A stretch of 64,000 nucleotides of DNA, taken from Nautilus pompilius. Its lineage: Eukaryota > Mollusca > Cephalopoda > Nautilida > Nautilidae. How positions within the stretch are numbered: the first letter of the stretch is position 1; the number at the start of each line of letters is the position of its first letter. The position numbers were made by a program, and so were the translations under genes. This document shows, piece by piece, positions 1 through 13,217 of the stretch. Location of the stretch: contig JACATO010000095.1 in assembly GCA_018389105.1 (NCBI GenBank), forward strand, positions 1,361,501-1,425,500, given 5' to 3'. The notes under the pieces are model-generated. The model made no database searches and was not told where the DNA came from. It saw only the letters and a program-made list of their open reading frames with translations.

Positions 1-23
1 ACGAGAGAGAGAGAGAGAGAGAT
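1..23. repeat. (GA)n microsatellite at window edge
   Basis: A short GA dinucleotide run begins at the window edge, so its true length is not visible. Confidence 0.9.
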
Positions 24-2235
24 AGAAAGTGTTGTCCTAACAAACAGACGGGTTTCCACGTATGAGAAGTTAGACTACTAACTCTCTCGCTTATTTATGT
101 ACGCCAACGTATTAGCCTCGTTCTGAATACAAAAACAACTAACAAGAGACAAAAAATGGTGTTTAATTAATATTAATTCTCATTCTTTCATTCCGCTTAA
201 ACTGGCGATCGCGATAACAAAAGACACTCGATGAATTATCTTTGCCTTTGTTTTCATGTGAGAAGTAGGAAACATTTACCTCGAAAGTGAGCACAAAACG
301 CAGCATTATTCAATGACGTAATACGAGGGGCGGTCAGACGCAACTCGGCCGGACACCATTTTTACACGGCTATTGTAGCCTGGCTTCACTTGAACGTCCT
401 AATATTTTTCTCTCTCCAGAAGACTAACTGCTTTTTCCTGACTCACGACCGACGGCGCGGTGCCTCCGGACCACTAGGGCCGAGAACCCAAATTCGAACC
501 TCGCCCTATCACGGTTTCTTCTCGTTCTTTTTTACCAGCCGGCCATATATGGCTCTTCAGGTTCACCCCCCCCCCACATCTAAAAAAAAATGAAGAGTTC
601 TATAGTAAGTTTTTTACTGTCTAGTTCGGAAGTGCCAGGGTTAGGGTGGCGTAGGTAGCGCTTCTGGGCGAACAGCCATGACACTACGCCTTTACAAGGG
701 GTTGTCTTTCTTGTTGACATCGGTGTACGACAAAATAATAGAACAGCTGGTATAATTTTGTAACAGACGATTTTCTTCGCATTTCGCTAGCAAATCTTTT
801 AATTCAGAAGCCTTAACAGGGCCTCGCGGATATAAAGTCAGTCTGTCTGGACGGTTAAGTCCACGTCCTAACAGACTCATGGATTTCCAATCAGACGGGA
901 AGCCAACTCTCTTTAGTTCCTTTGTTTGTGGAGTACATCTCGTCGTTTTGGTAAAATACTGGCACTTGCCTTTGCTGTAGATAACGGCAGCGATGACGTC
1001 AGATCTTCCAGCCACTCGTGGGTGTTTTCTTCAGGGTTCTTGGCAGAGCCTGTGCAGCCGGACAAGAAAGCGTTAAAGCAGTCATCACTTCTCCCGAAGG
1101 CTGCGCTGTCTGGACAACCACTTCGTTCTATTTGGCGCGAGATTCGGCAAGGAAAATACTCTCCGTCTTCCTTATACTTTCATTTTAACCAGAACCTGCT
1201 CTTTGGTTTGCTTTTATTAAGAAAATAAATCCAAAATACTTAGTATATCGATCTTATTACCGACAACGGACTGAAAGGAACAGAAACTTTCGTGTGTTAT
1301 CGGTGTAGATGCTAATTACTGCTGATAAATCTCCTGATAGTTGAATGGATGCAAATACCGGAAGCCCATACAGTTACTTCCTGCAGTCGGTTGCATATAT
1401 CCTCCAAACCGTGCGTGCATTTCCAGAGATTACAGATTTTGCCACTTGGCGGGATAGCGTCTCTTACTATGTATAGCGTCCATTATTTCCGTATATAATT
1501 AGTGGGGATGTTAGATGCGTAGGTTTGCCCTTTTCTTTACTGTATCTCTTTCAGAAGAACCTGTGTTCGTCTGTGGTCTATGCTTTTCCGCTGCTTAATG
1601 GAAATATAAATTTAAATGATGGAAGTAAAACTTTTTAATCAAGTAGCTTAAAGGAAGGTTTTCCGCTAAGGCGTGCCGATTAGATTACGATATCCTGAGC
1701 GATATTCCATCCTGGCGATCAGTCTGATCGACGAGCGCTGTCCTCGTGTGAAGCCGTCAGACTCAGTGATCGGAATTCTGGCGATGGCGCCCCACACCTA
1801 CTTCCTTAAACTTAGCTGCGCCGCAGTCCACCTCAACGGCGATTTCCTTTTTTCTTCTTCTCCTCTTCCTTCCTTTCTTCATTCTGTCTTTTTGTTTTGC
1901 TAATCTTCCGCTTTGTCGATAACTTTGATTCATTGCTTTCAATTAAGCTGCGGAGTGGACGGCTTTCATTCACCGGTTAGTTTACAGTTTCTCCACCAGT
2001 CGGTTAGGCAGCGGTGAGTATTCCAGCCTCTGAACACTGTCGTCTCCCCCCCCCCCGTAAAGAGTCTGGGGTGTTGAATTAACTTTCGTGCCCTTTCTCT
2101 CTTCTGTTTTGTGTTCGCTGCTCAACAGATTCTCGGAATGACTTCCGTTGCCACAAAATGACTTATGTCGCCTTTCACCGTTCTCGCTCTCGCGCGCTCC
2201 ACGAGACTTCCGTAGAGGCGAAGAAGCGCTCATCA

Positions 2236-2238
<3 letters not shown>
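24..2238. other. Unique non-coding stretch, no gene recognised
   Basis: About 2.2 kb of mixed-composition DNA with no recognisable gene, element or RNA. A minus-strand frame of about 108 codons at 692-1015 starts only at a GTG, has no family resemblance I know, and is within the length expected by chance in this much DNA. A TGACGTCA palindrome lies near 993-1000. Confidence 0.5.
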
Positions 2239-2284
<46 letters not shown>

Positions 2285-2299
2285 CATCTCTCTCTCTAG
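2239..2299. repeat. (TC)n microsatellite
   Basis: Nearly pure TC dinucleotides with a few interruptions (TTTC, CCAT). Serine/leucine-rich and arginine/glutamate-rich frames across it are translations of the repeat and are not genes. Confidence 0.95.
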
Positions 2300-5200
2300 T
2301 CGGAGTTTTTCGTCGACGGCTGATTCCCGATTCTACCAAAGAATTTACTAAGGATACCGACATTAAATAAAAACTATAAAATCCGCAAATTATAAAGAGA
2401 ACGTTAAGAATTAAATCTTTTCTTTTGCCTTTGCTGAACGCAATCAAAGACCCCCCTTTTATGTCTATTTTAAATAAATATGAATTCACTTTTTTTTCTC
2501 GCTTCGTACATAGTTAGAAAGAAAGAAATAGGCTTATTTCCGACTACTGAATATTTAGTTATATTGTTAGAAATTACATCACAGGTGTCAAACATACATC
2601 GTTTCGTACGTTATCTTTTTACAATTATTCCAAGCTGTTCGCAAGCAGAGGAGGGTGGAGAAGAATTATTACTAATACGCATGATGATGTAATCTATTTG
2701 TCTGAACACAATTTCTAAAATGTTAACAGCGCCCTCTAGTAGTATTTTAATAGTGCATTAAGTCATCTCCATACCTTACGGCCATCTGTTGGAAATAGCA
2801 GCGTTTAGCATAATAAAAATATCTGAGACTTGATTTACCGATTTCTTTTCTTTCCAGACTGTGTGGAACCATGTTTCCTCTTCTCTGCCTCTTTGCCCAA
2901 AGGTCACTTCCAAACTCGCTGGCCTTGTCGGAAGCCGAGTCCGTCGAAATGATTGTCATTTGCACTACTTATCCAGTTTCTAAATAAACAATAAGCTCGC
3001 ATGATGATCACCACTAATTATTTATTGTTTTTTCACACACAACCCCTCTGTTTTCCTGTATTTTATTAGATGTTTATCGGATGAGGATGATATGCGCGAC
3101 AAGAAAGAAAGAAGGAAAAGTTGCAGACCGGAAACCCACGCTAGGTTTTAATGGAACCATTTTGTGGAAGTACGGATCAATGTCGGTAAAAAGTCAGATG
3201 TGATTTGTTAGACAAACTATACGAGAGTTTTTTCTTGATAATTAAACTGTGCATTGTTTTGCTAACCTATTATTTAAAGATTATTTTCCTCAATTTTCAG
3301 CATTCCAGAATGTATATTTACGGTAAAAAAAAACCAAAAAAAAAACAAAAAAACCCCACCTTTCGACGTATAAATCAGACATCTCTTTTTATATTCCAGA
3401 CTCAGGGTCAGTTTGTTCAACAATTTCATTTACGTAACTTTTAACTTGGTTTTTTTTCTCTTTTTTATTTCCATTTTTTAAAAAATTTGCAAACCGATTC
3501 GCGTTTCTACGCTTCCTCGGTGTTTGAAGGGTTAAAAATGAGAGCCGACATTTTGTTGTCCGTTTCCGCGAAGCTGCCTCGACTAGGCTGGCCGTGTCGG
3601 GGTATTGCATGGTGGCGAAGTGAAACAGGACAAAATATCCGCCGGTAGCGCAGTACCACGTGCAACCAATCAGATCTCTGCGTTTCGCACCTAGAGCACC
3701 TGCTGTTGTGCATGACGTCAGACGGTTTTACGGTAATCTGGAAGGATATATATACTGACCGGAGACAGGACTTAAACAAATGAACCATAGTGCCTAGAAA
3801 CCTCTTATAAAACGTCAAACTACAAGCGTATTTATGTGCTCCGCTATATACCAAGCCTTTTTACCTGCTGTGGTATTTTCAATTTACTTAAAGAACCGTT
3901 TGGCCTTTTCTTGTTTTAAATATATAAAACACTGCCAGCGCAAAGTATTTAAAATTGCTCCAGTAAGGCCGCCTCAGCTTCAGTGCTATGGAGCAAATTT
4001 CCCCATAACAACCTGTAGTATTTGTAAATGCTCGTTATGGTTGGTTAAAGAAGGTATTGGGGATGGACTCTGGTGCTGGTTAACGGAATTAAGATCGGAA
4101 AATTGTTCTCAACAATATGGCCGCGGCGCTACCTTACCGAAACAACCATCTGGATACAAATAACCAGCAGTGCATCATAAACTTTGCCTACCTTGTTGCC
4201 TAGCCTAAACACGTCACGCTGGATTGTTGGAATGTTGGTGCCTTTGTGAGATTTTCGACATACCCGCATACTATACTTCTATCGGTCGCAAATAGGGGAA
4301 AGGTGATTGGTCAAACCACACACAACTTCCTTCATCGGTCGATTCCTCGGTAACGATGTTCAGGACGCCGATACAGATAGACTTTCTTGCTGAAGAGGAT
4401 TTAAGTAGGTGGCTGGCTACCGTATCCCATAGTACCAATTGTAAAGGTTCCTGTAATTTAGGCAACTATAGCATTTGGCTTCAAGAGGTTGTTGTTTTTA
4501 TTGCTAAATCATTATTTCTAAGAACACGTGTGACGCTGCCTCGACAATTTTGTTTTTAATAGTGGTGCACATCTCTCTCACATATCTCCATACATCGGCG
4601 ATCATCCGGCATTTCACGTGACCCATTTAAATGTCCATACATCATAAGCTTGGGGGTCTTCTACAATTTTAATCTAATTCTCTCATTTATTCACCGGGTC
4701 TAGCACAATTTATTTTTTAAATTGTTTTTAAAGACGATGATGCCCTGTTGTGTATTTCCCAAGTGACGTGATGCATAATAGCTCCTTCGAATAGAAATCC
4801 GGTGTTGTGTTGTTGTTGCTGTTCTTCTTCTTGTCGTTAAAATAAAAATATTTTTGTTTTAAAAAAATGGCTGACGTATTAAGTCGCTTCAATCGGCGAC
4901 CTTAATTTATACCCAGGAATATCTAACTTTAAATCATCCGATTTGTTTTTTTAAAGTGATACAGAACCGAAATGTAGCCGGCATTTTGAACTCTTCGACT
5001 TCCATTGTTTTTCTCTATTTTTCTTTGTATTTACTTTGCGCTTTTCTGGGGTCATTTGTGAACAATTCTTAAAAAGAGATTTCCGATTTTAAAAAAAGAA
5101 AAAAAAGATCCTAAAGGGAAGAATAAAAACAAAGAAATAGCAAAATATGGCTGTCGACGGCATCCGGCAGATGCATTCACACTGTTCTTCCTTTAAAAAA

Positions 5201-6469
5201 AAAAAAACAGTTTTAGAAAGAACGATAACCCTTTAACTCTCACGAGCATCGATTCCAAAAAATGAGCGAGCTGGCTAAGAAAGAGAACTCCGTCTGCCCT
5301 GTTCGCCCGACCGGCCGGCAGGCGATTCGCGCGCTACTTGATGGCTGTCAGATCGGGCGGGGGGCCTCTCGATAAGTATTAGGGAGCCGATGGGGATCGA
5401 CGAACGTCGCAGACCTCTCTTCCGCCGTCGTAGCTGCGCCGTTATCGATCGGCTTATCGCTAATAACACAGGTTTTCTTCAAAACGCTTCATGCATCCAA
5501 CTTCTCCGTCCTCCAAACGCGTTGATGTACGACAGGAAATAAGCCCGAAGACTCCAACCGGCTGCTCCGCCATACATCATTCAGTCGAAGAGGGCGCTGC
5601 CAAAGCCGAGCGCGCTGAACTCGCAGGGGTGGGGGTCGGTCTTTGACGGGGGGGGGGACAAAAAACGAAAAACAATACGACAAACAAACAAAAGTTGTGG
5701 CTGCAGACGTGCCGCCATTACGGTGCCTCGAGGGGGCGCGAGCGGGATTAGCGTTCGGTGTTAGAGCGCGTGAACTGCACGCACAGACGTGATATTGAAA
5801 ATTAATTAATGTGACAAAACAACCGGGATAGGCACGCGGTGGACGGCCGCAGGGCTTCCCTGTCCGGTTTGATTAATAAAGTAAAAAATTACTTAACGAG
5901 AGACAGCCGCATTTGTCTCCCCTGCCATTTCCCTCCCCCCCCCAAAATGGTGGGTGTTGAAAGGCGAAAACGAATAGAGAGAGAAAGAAAGACGAAGTCA
6001 GCGCTCGAATCCACTCCTGGCCCATCAGGCCGCGCGCTGATCAGTTCCACCTGCAGCTCTAACGAAAGCGGAAGGAAGCAGCTAGCTTTCCATGTGATGA
6101 TGCCGCTTAATCTATTCCTGCAATCATCTCTTCTGTCCGTCCTGACAGTAACGTCACGCTTCAAGGGGAGGGAACTTACCACTGACCGTAAGGTATTGGA
6201 ATCTTAAACAACGTTGGCACCTGCCTTGCGCCATTTTGCAGATGACGGATCAAAAGAAATCTTCGCTGACGTCAGTGACGTCAGTCACCTACATCGCAAC
6301 CTTGATTTTTGTATATCTTTAAACGACCCTCTATTTCAGAATTCGTATTTTTTTAAAAAAAACCTTTCGATATGTTTCCTACATCAGATTGTTGACCTAT
6401 GATTACTGCCCGGGTTTTTTACTCTCCTAATAACATTAATAAAAAGAACTCTAAACTCCAATATCACTA

Positions 6470-6471
<2 letters not shown>
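2300..6471. other. Unique non-coding stretch
   Basis: About 4.2 kb without a recognisable gene. Contents worth noting: a CTCF-like motif at 2729-2742, a TGACGTCA near 3713, a GC- and CpG-rich patch at about 5270-5770, and two adjacent TGACGTCA palindromes at 6267-6283. Short frames in the GC-rich patch show no domain I recognise. Confidence 0.5.
6267..6283. promoter_or_regulatory. Paired TGACGTCA (CRE-like) palindromes
   Basis: Two perfect 8-bp TGACGTCA palindromes at 6267-6274 and 6276-6283 are separated by a single base. This is the full consensus site for CREB/ATF bZIP factors. Two sites this close are unlikely by chance, but there is no gene start in view, so a regulatory role is inference. 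Confidence 0.4.
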
Positions 6472-6559
<88 letters not shown>

Positions 6560-6567
6560 CTCTCTCA
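6472..6567. repeat. (CT)n microsatellite
   Basis: About 95 bp of nearly uninterrupted CT dinucleotides. Confidence 0.97.
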
Positions 6568-6933
6568 CAAAAGAAATAAATAGTTAGCGGATGCAATAAG
6601 TATTTTAATAATACCTGTTCTTGTATATTGCTTTACTCTGGGTGAAAAGACTCGTGGCTTATGATGGACTGAACAAAACCAATTCTGCATCTCAATTTTT
6701 TAAAATTAATTTATACTTTTTTTTTCTTCTTGAAAATCCTGCAAAATGTTAGTAAAAAATAATTTCATAAAGAAGATAAAAATATGCAGACAAAGACAGT
6801 AAACAAAAATAACTCAACTGCGGAACAAAACTTTCTGGGCTGTTCCTTTTTTAACTGATAATGAACTAAGTTTTTGCCTTTAACATTTTCAAATTTTTTA
6901 TCTTTACAAAACACATATACACATATGTATATC

Positions 6934-7341
6934 ACACACGCGCACACATACATCCACACACACCACACACACACACACACATATATACAACACACATACC
7001 CCACACATACACACCCACGCCGCACACAAACACACACACATACACACACGCACCCACATACACACACACGCACACAAACACACATACACACGCACACAAA
7101 AAACACACACACACACACACGCACGCACACACGCACACACATACACACACACGCACACAACACACACACACACACGCACACAAACCCACACACACACACG
7201 CACGCACACACGCAACACAAACATACACACACACGCACACAAACACACACACGCATACACACACGTATACAAACACACACACACACACACGCATACACAC
7301 ACGTACACACACACACACACACACGCACACATGCACACATA
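6934..7341. repeat. (AC)n compound microsatellite, about 0.4 kb
   Basis: Long AC dinucleotide array with frequent CG, AT and CC interruptions (ACGCACACAT-type units). It yields long open frames on both strands (Cys/Val-rich on minus, Thr/His-rich on plus) that are low-complexity artefacts. The interruptions suggest an old array. Confidence 0.97.
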
Positions 7342-7894
7342 CCTTGCTGTTCTTTGTGATTAGAAAATACTCTCTGATTAAATCACTGAAGCCGACTTGA
7401 GCTGGGCCAATGTAACGTTTACGCTTTCCTCGCCAACAGCCACAAGCCATTTCAATTGGCGATGGTAAATGTCGAACCGGAATGCTGAATTCCGGATTCG
7501 AAAATGTGTAAACGACAACAACCGAACCTGATAGATTTGGACCAGTGACCGGAACCATGAGTGGGTTCGGGGCGCGATTTTTTTTTTCGAAAAACTAATT
7601 TTTTAAAACGTTGTTAATTCCGAGTCCCTCGCAGGGGAGCAGGCATTAACGAACAGATCTCAGCACTGCTGCTATTAGCTGGGAAATGTCAATGAATAAC
7701 GAGGAAAAAAACAAATAATCGCATCCATTTTAAACTATAATTTTATATATTTATAAAGCGTTAACACTAATTAATTAATTAATTAAATGTAAGATTAAAC
7801 TTAATTCTACTTTTCTGCTCGGTCCTTAGATTAGCGCTCGTGTCCACTTCAGCGAGGTAGACCGGGAGTAGTCCGATATCCGTGACGGGTATTT

Positions 7895-8098
7895 CTACTT
7901 TTCATCGCAGCCGCACAGCGTAAAATCTAAATAGGCCAGCAACATGTCTGCCGCCTGAAAGCGTCCTTTTCGAAACAGCTCCAGCAGCCAGACCGACCCC
8001 GCATTGCTGTCGCTTAAGACCACAATGTCGCTTCCCAAGAAGAAACATCTTAAAATCCCATTATCAGCCAGCGGTACGTGGACAACAAAGCAGCATTC
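7895..8098 (-). CDS. Candidate terminal coding exon, family not recognised
   Basis: A minus-strand frame of 67 codons ends in TAG at 7897-7895 and has no early ATG. The predicted peptide contains VHVPLADNG, then FFLGSDIVVLSDSN, then VWLLELFRKGRFQAADMLL, and ends in CGCDEK. It mixes charged and hydrophobic residues with helix-like spacing, unlike the low-complexity frames nearby. An in-frame stop lies immediately upstream, so it would need a splice acceptor. Possible AG sites precede the GAATGC codons and the ATGTTT at about 8052, but neither has a good pyrimidine tract. It could be a last exon, a pseudogene remnant or chance. The LLELF-KGRFQAADMLL part is faintly ankyrin-like; I do not assign a family. 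Confidence 0.3.
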   Translation of the reverse strand, partial: ECCFVVHVPLADNGILRCFFLGSDIVVLSDSNAGSVWLLELFRKGRFQAADMLLAYLDFTLCGCDEK

Positions 8099-9041
8099 TC
8101 ATTTTATATTTTAAAAAATTTCTGTTCAGTGTTACACATATAATGGAGGGGACTTTTAAGAATCCGAAGTAACTTCTAATGCGCTGGGAGCGAGACCGTC
8201 ATTAATTTCCCGTAAGTATAATGAAGACGAGCGACCAAGTTATAAAAAAACAAAACAAGGTGCTTTCTGTGCTGAAAAGTGGTCAGTAATCAAACGCCAA
8301 ATACATTTGTAATTATCTCCCCTTTTAAATTCTATTTCGCCCGGTGTGTTACTTAATGTTCATGAAAGGAGAATGATTACAAAGTTGGAAGGCAAAAACG
8401 AATCGATAATTCTGCTATTTGTGCTTGTTAAAGTTGTTTTTAAAGAAAAAAATATACTCAAAACATTCCATCCTATTTTTGCACGAGAGCCGAAAAAGCG
8501 GAAGAACTAGATAGCTTTAATAATAAGATCTTGAATCAAATTCTTAGGTACATTTAAGGATTATTCTTTAATACGTTATTTTTGTTGCGGTTTTTAAATT
8601 AAAGCAGGTGATTCTATCCGAACGCCACGAAACAGAACAAAAAACAAATGAAGACGCTAAGTAAACCGGTCGGAAATCAATTTCGATACGAAGGAAAGTG
8701 ACAAACCATTGTTTTCCTGGCGAATGGATGGAGTTTCTAACTGAATCCATGCCGTCAAGATAGGAGAGACAGCAGGAACTCAGACACCACCGAGAGATTT
8801 CAAAATAAATCATCTGGCTTCTGAATTAAATTGACTGGCCTTTTAACGAAATAAATAGTCACATGGCTTGAAATGTGAAAAATGTGTGATACGTCAGGCT
8901 AACAGTTCGTGGATGATCACATGGTCGCTGTAGATATTTATTTGTGGTGTTTTAGAAACTCACTTCCTTTAAAGGAAGTTGCAGAAATATATATATATAA
9001 ATCTTACTGGATTTTGAAACGTCATAGATTTATTTTAATAA

Positions 9042-9080
9042 TAAATATGTAAATAAATAAATAAATAAGTAAATAAAACT
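9042..9080. repeat. (TAAA)n microsatellite
   Basis: Imperfect AAAT/TAAA tetranucleotide array with one TAAG variant. Confidence 0.85.
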
Positions 9081-10012
9081 TAAAGCAAAAAAAAAACGAA
9101 ACAATAAAATGAAAACAAATAATCTACCGACAATTATTTTACAATCGCAATTAAAAAAAAACAGCTTTAAAAACATTTTTGTTCTTAATGCTTATAAATT
9201 AATTTTTATCGTGAACAACGCTGAGGGCAGAATTACCCGCTCCTTGTGAAGCTCTTTTATTTAAAGTTTGGAAAGACAGTAACAGTCTTTGGATATTACC
9301 TATTTGAAAGAAATTCCTTGAAAAGACTAAACGTGGAAAATGTTCAAAATGCTCAGAATACATCAATCGAATGTATTTTCCCTCTTTTACTTTCTTTTAA
9401 AGTACTTTTCCCTACAATTTTTCGGCAGGTCGGGCAGGGTCCTCTTTGCACGAATAAAGTAATTTTTCTTTTACCGGTTCCCGGAGTTTGACAGACTTTC
9501 AGCCAGCCAGCCAGCACTAGTAACCCATTCCACGAGCTGATAAAGAAAGGTTAGGTACAATCAGGAAAAACCCCGCCGACAAATCGCCGAGAACTGACAA
9601 CTTAATATGTCGACTGGATCACGTGACTCTAAACTGACGTCACCGGATGTCGCGTCTTTTTTTCTGCTCAAAATGTTAACCCTCTCGCTTGTCAGGTATG
9701 CCCCCCCCCTTTCACCCCCCCAAACTCCTTTTTCCTTTGACTATTTTTTTTTGTAAATTGCACAATTCTGCTATGGATTTGGTGCAGTTTCTATCAAATC
9801 ATTTCTAATGAAACGTTAATTTTTTTCAACTATATTACCCAAATTAACCGGTTTTATTTATCATTATTATTATGTAGCTTCTATACATCATTAACCTCGA
9901 ATCATGCAGTCTTCGCTATAACGATCTTACTAAACAACTCTGGTTGTTCCTGCCTTTGTTCCAGGTCTTCCTTTGTTCAAGAATTTCTCTTTCTCTTGGC
10001 AACGGTGATGTA

Positions 10013-10396
10013 ACTAAAATACAACCGCGCACCCTTCTCTCTAATTCTCACTATTTAATTTTTCTTCTCCCACTGATTTTCTCTCTGCCATCCTCTTTCT
10101 CATTCTTTGATCTCTTTTCCATTCTTTCTCGTTCCCTCTCTTTTTTTCTCTCTTTCTTTTTCATTCTTTCTCATACTTTTATCTAATTATTCTTTCATCT
10201 TTCATTCTCTCTCTGTCTCTCGAATTATTTCTCACTTTCATATCATTACTCAATTTTATTTCTCTTTCTCATTCTTTCTCTTACATCCTCTTTGCTTTAT
10301 TTTCTCTTTCTCTCATATTTTTATCTTTTAACATTTATTCCTTTTCATTTTATCATTCTTTTATTCTCTCTCTCTCTCTCTCTCACTCTCTCTCCA

Positions 10397-10434
<38 letters not shown>

Positions 10435-10715
10435 CTTTTATTTTCCCCTCATTCTCACACTTTCTTATCCTCTCCCATCTTTTCGTTCTTGCATCTTTCA
10501 TTTTTGCTCAGTTTCTCATTTTTACTCATCTTTCTATAATTTTCTCTCATTCTCTCATCTTTCTTTCCTTCTCATTTTTCTCTCTCACTTTTCCCTATCC
10601 TCTCATTTTCTTATCTCTTTTTCTTTTTCTTATTCTTCCTTTTTTTCATTTTCTCTCATTCTCTCTTGCATTAAAATTTTTTCTTTCTAATCTTTCTCCC
10701 CCCCCTTCGTTTTTT
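10013..10715. repeat. 0.7 kb polypyrimidine (TTTCTC-rich) tract
   Basis: About 700 bp in which the plus strand is overwhelmingly C and T. Irregular TTTCTC, TTCATT and ATCTTT units surround shorter pure (CT)n runs near 10,366-10,432. Frames through it are Ser/Leu/Phe-rich translation artefacts. It probably arose by slippage from CT repeats, with decay. Confidence 0.9.
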
Positions 10716-13054
10716 TCTATTTCATTCAGTTTTCGTTGCATTTCATTCGAGCCAGAGATCGTCTTTCCTTTGGTTAAAGTTTAGATGAAACATTCTCAGA
10801 CTTCCATTTCTTCCTCCATCCTTTCTGCCATCAACGAAGCCTTCGAAAAATCGTCCCTGATTTATTTTCAATTCAATTATACTTTTCTTCTGCTGATCGC
10901 TGTTTTTACACGGCGCCTCTTCGTGATGGAATATTTCTAATATATAAGGCAGCATTCTCAGTCTCACAGGTGAGAAATTCTCTTTCCTTCTGCTTTCTAT
11001 GGCACCCAGCAAATATCTCTTGGCGGATTCCAAAGGCTACTAGATGGTGGGTGCCGCAGCCATAAGATAGAGCCGCAGAAAATCATCGTGATTACAAGAG
11101 TTCTGCTTTAGAAAATCAATTCCAAGCTGTGTTCTTGTAGTAATTCAAACTAATATCTTCAAGTTAAAACTTGTCTCCCTCCTTAACTCCGAGCCGAGAC
11201 CTAAATCTACAGTATTTAATACAGCGGCCCTTTGAAACAGTAAAGAATCATAATACTGCTTTAAAAAGCTAATAACGTATATACACATTTAGATTTTCTT
11301 TTAATCTAAACCAAGCGGAACTTTATCAACTCTGCCTGTAATAACACGTCACCGGCGCGCCATCGTCTCCGCTTCTTCCCACTCAGCTCGAAGTTCAGAC
11401 GTTATAAAAAGAACATCTCTGGCTTGTTCTCTGGGTTTTCTGAAAAACGATGCTGGAGACAAGAGAACTATAAACAAAAGAAATTATTCATCTGTTTTGC
11501 TTGCGCCGCTCCAGGCTATAAGTTTCATGTCCACAATGAATTATCTTTTTAAAAGCGGGTAAAATAAATTTCAGAGTTGGTGACGTCACAGTATTACAGG
11601 CCAGCAATCAGTTAAGAAATTAGTCAAGACTTCCTTTTTACTCTTAGGCGTTCATTACACGTGAAAAACATCGGAATCGCTTCACTCAATCCCTTTAGGC
11701 AAACAAATTAAGGTAATCACTTTTTTTTTTTTAAAGTGAAAGAAAGGTTTAAATGATTATTCTCAATTTTCCTTGGGGCGCCGTATTACGTTATCACGTG
11801 ACGCGCCTTCGAACCAAAGACTTTATCGAATTACGGCGCCGTAAAGAGTCAGACGATGCTGTTCAATGGTATTATTTTTGAAATGAAGGTTACGGACAAT
11901 ATGCAATAAAAGAGAAATCAGGCTCCCTGTGTGACGACAGTTTGGAAATTTATGATCTCAGTTTATATATATGAATTCAAGCGTAAAAGCCAGAAAGATG
12001 GAGAAAGGAAAGACTAATCGAATTATATATCACAGCAATTTGTTTCGCTTTTCGTCAAAGAGCTCGTGACAGCAATTAATCGGGTGTTGCTCAATTAGTT
12101 ATTTTGTCCCTTAGGAGACCCTGTCAGGCAACCGGCTCGTGAATGATCTTGTGGGGACGGGGGAGGGGTTAACGGTAGGAGTCTAGCGTGTCATCAGTTA
12201 GTCTGGCCGATATTTCAGAGGAACCATCGCCCGCTCGCTTCGGTCTTTATCCGAGGTTACACCGTGTGCGAGGTCAGCCTCGATCCCGACGGCTGGTCAT
12301 TAATTCCCAAAAGAAATCGTTAGGCGGAACAAAGTGAATCAGTAATTTAGTAAAGATTGAAAACAAGGCCCAGTCTAGTTTTCAGGGTGATTTTGAAACG
12401 ATTACTATTTTTAACGAATGACTCCGGTGAACATCACTTGGATCACCTTATTCGCTTAACAACAGAAAGTTAACCAATTTATACTGCGCTATAATAATTA
12501 GATTATATGGATTACATACACATGGAGGAGAGCTGGAATTAGCCGAGCCACTTTACGACAAGGCCCCGCACCCAGCAGGTGAGCTCGTGAATTATATTAG
12601 AAGAGAAAGTTTTCTTGACATTGGCGCAGCCCACTGCATGGAAATGTCACCGGCGCGAGGGTCCGTCTCAAGAGAGAGCCTCTAGTCTGTTCGATAGATG
12701 GCGCGCAAAATCATTACCGCGACGTGGATACGGTAGGAGTTCAAATTTTAGCTACGTCAGTCGGCCGAGCCCGTTTGACTATTGGTAAACCAGAGCTTTA
12801 CTTCACTCAATCAATCGTTGATCGTTAGAAACTCCACACATTTCGCTCAAAGTTCAACTGTACTTGAGTGACAAACAACTGAGTAGCTCCATGTAATACT
12901 ATCCGACAGCGGTAGTAGATAAACACGATGCGCTTCAATGTTGTGATAAAAGACAGTTTCTTACTTCTGTCTCATACACTTCTGGTAAACGCTTTTCATG
13001 GTAACAGTTACGTTAAATACGAACAAATGCCTTATATAGCAATAGCTGCGTTAA
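10716..13054. other. Unique non-coding stretch
   Basis: About 2.3 kb with no gene recognised. It contains TGACGTCA near 11,580, a short inverted repeat built on GGCGCCGTA at about 11,776 and 11,835, and a weak CTCF-like word (TAGATGGCGCGC) at about 12,695. The 96-codon minus-strand frame at 10,743-11,033 shows no recognisable motif. Confidence 0.5.
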
Positions 13055-13084
13055 ATAATAATAATAATAATACATAATAATAAT

Positions 13085-13155
<71 letters not shown>

Positions 13156-13156
13156 C

Positions 13157-13206
<50 letters not shown>

Positions 13207-13217
13207 ATAATAATAAC
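13055..13217. repeat. (AAT)n microsatellite
   Basis: About 160 bp of AAT trinucleotides interrupted by ACAT, AATT and ATC variants. Confidence 0.95.

Larger units (their letters stand above)
7342..10012. other. Unique non-coding stretch with one exon-like frame
   Basis: About 2.7 kb, mostly AT-rich. The only coding-like item is the minus-strand frame at 7895-8098, listed separately. A short TAAA tract sits near 9042-9080, and a TGACGTCA near 9635. No element ends or RNA genes were recognised. Confidence 0.5.

Noticed and set aside
692-1015. 108-codon minus-strand frame with balanced composition
   Set aside because: Starts only at GTG, no splice signals, no family recognised, and length within chance expectation.
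6765-7558. Long Cys/Val-rich and Thr/His-rich open frames
   Set aside because: They are translations of the AC dinucleotide array; any stop-free dinucleotide repeat gives such frames on both strands.
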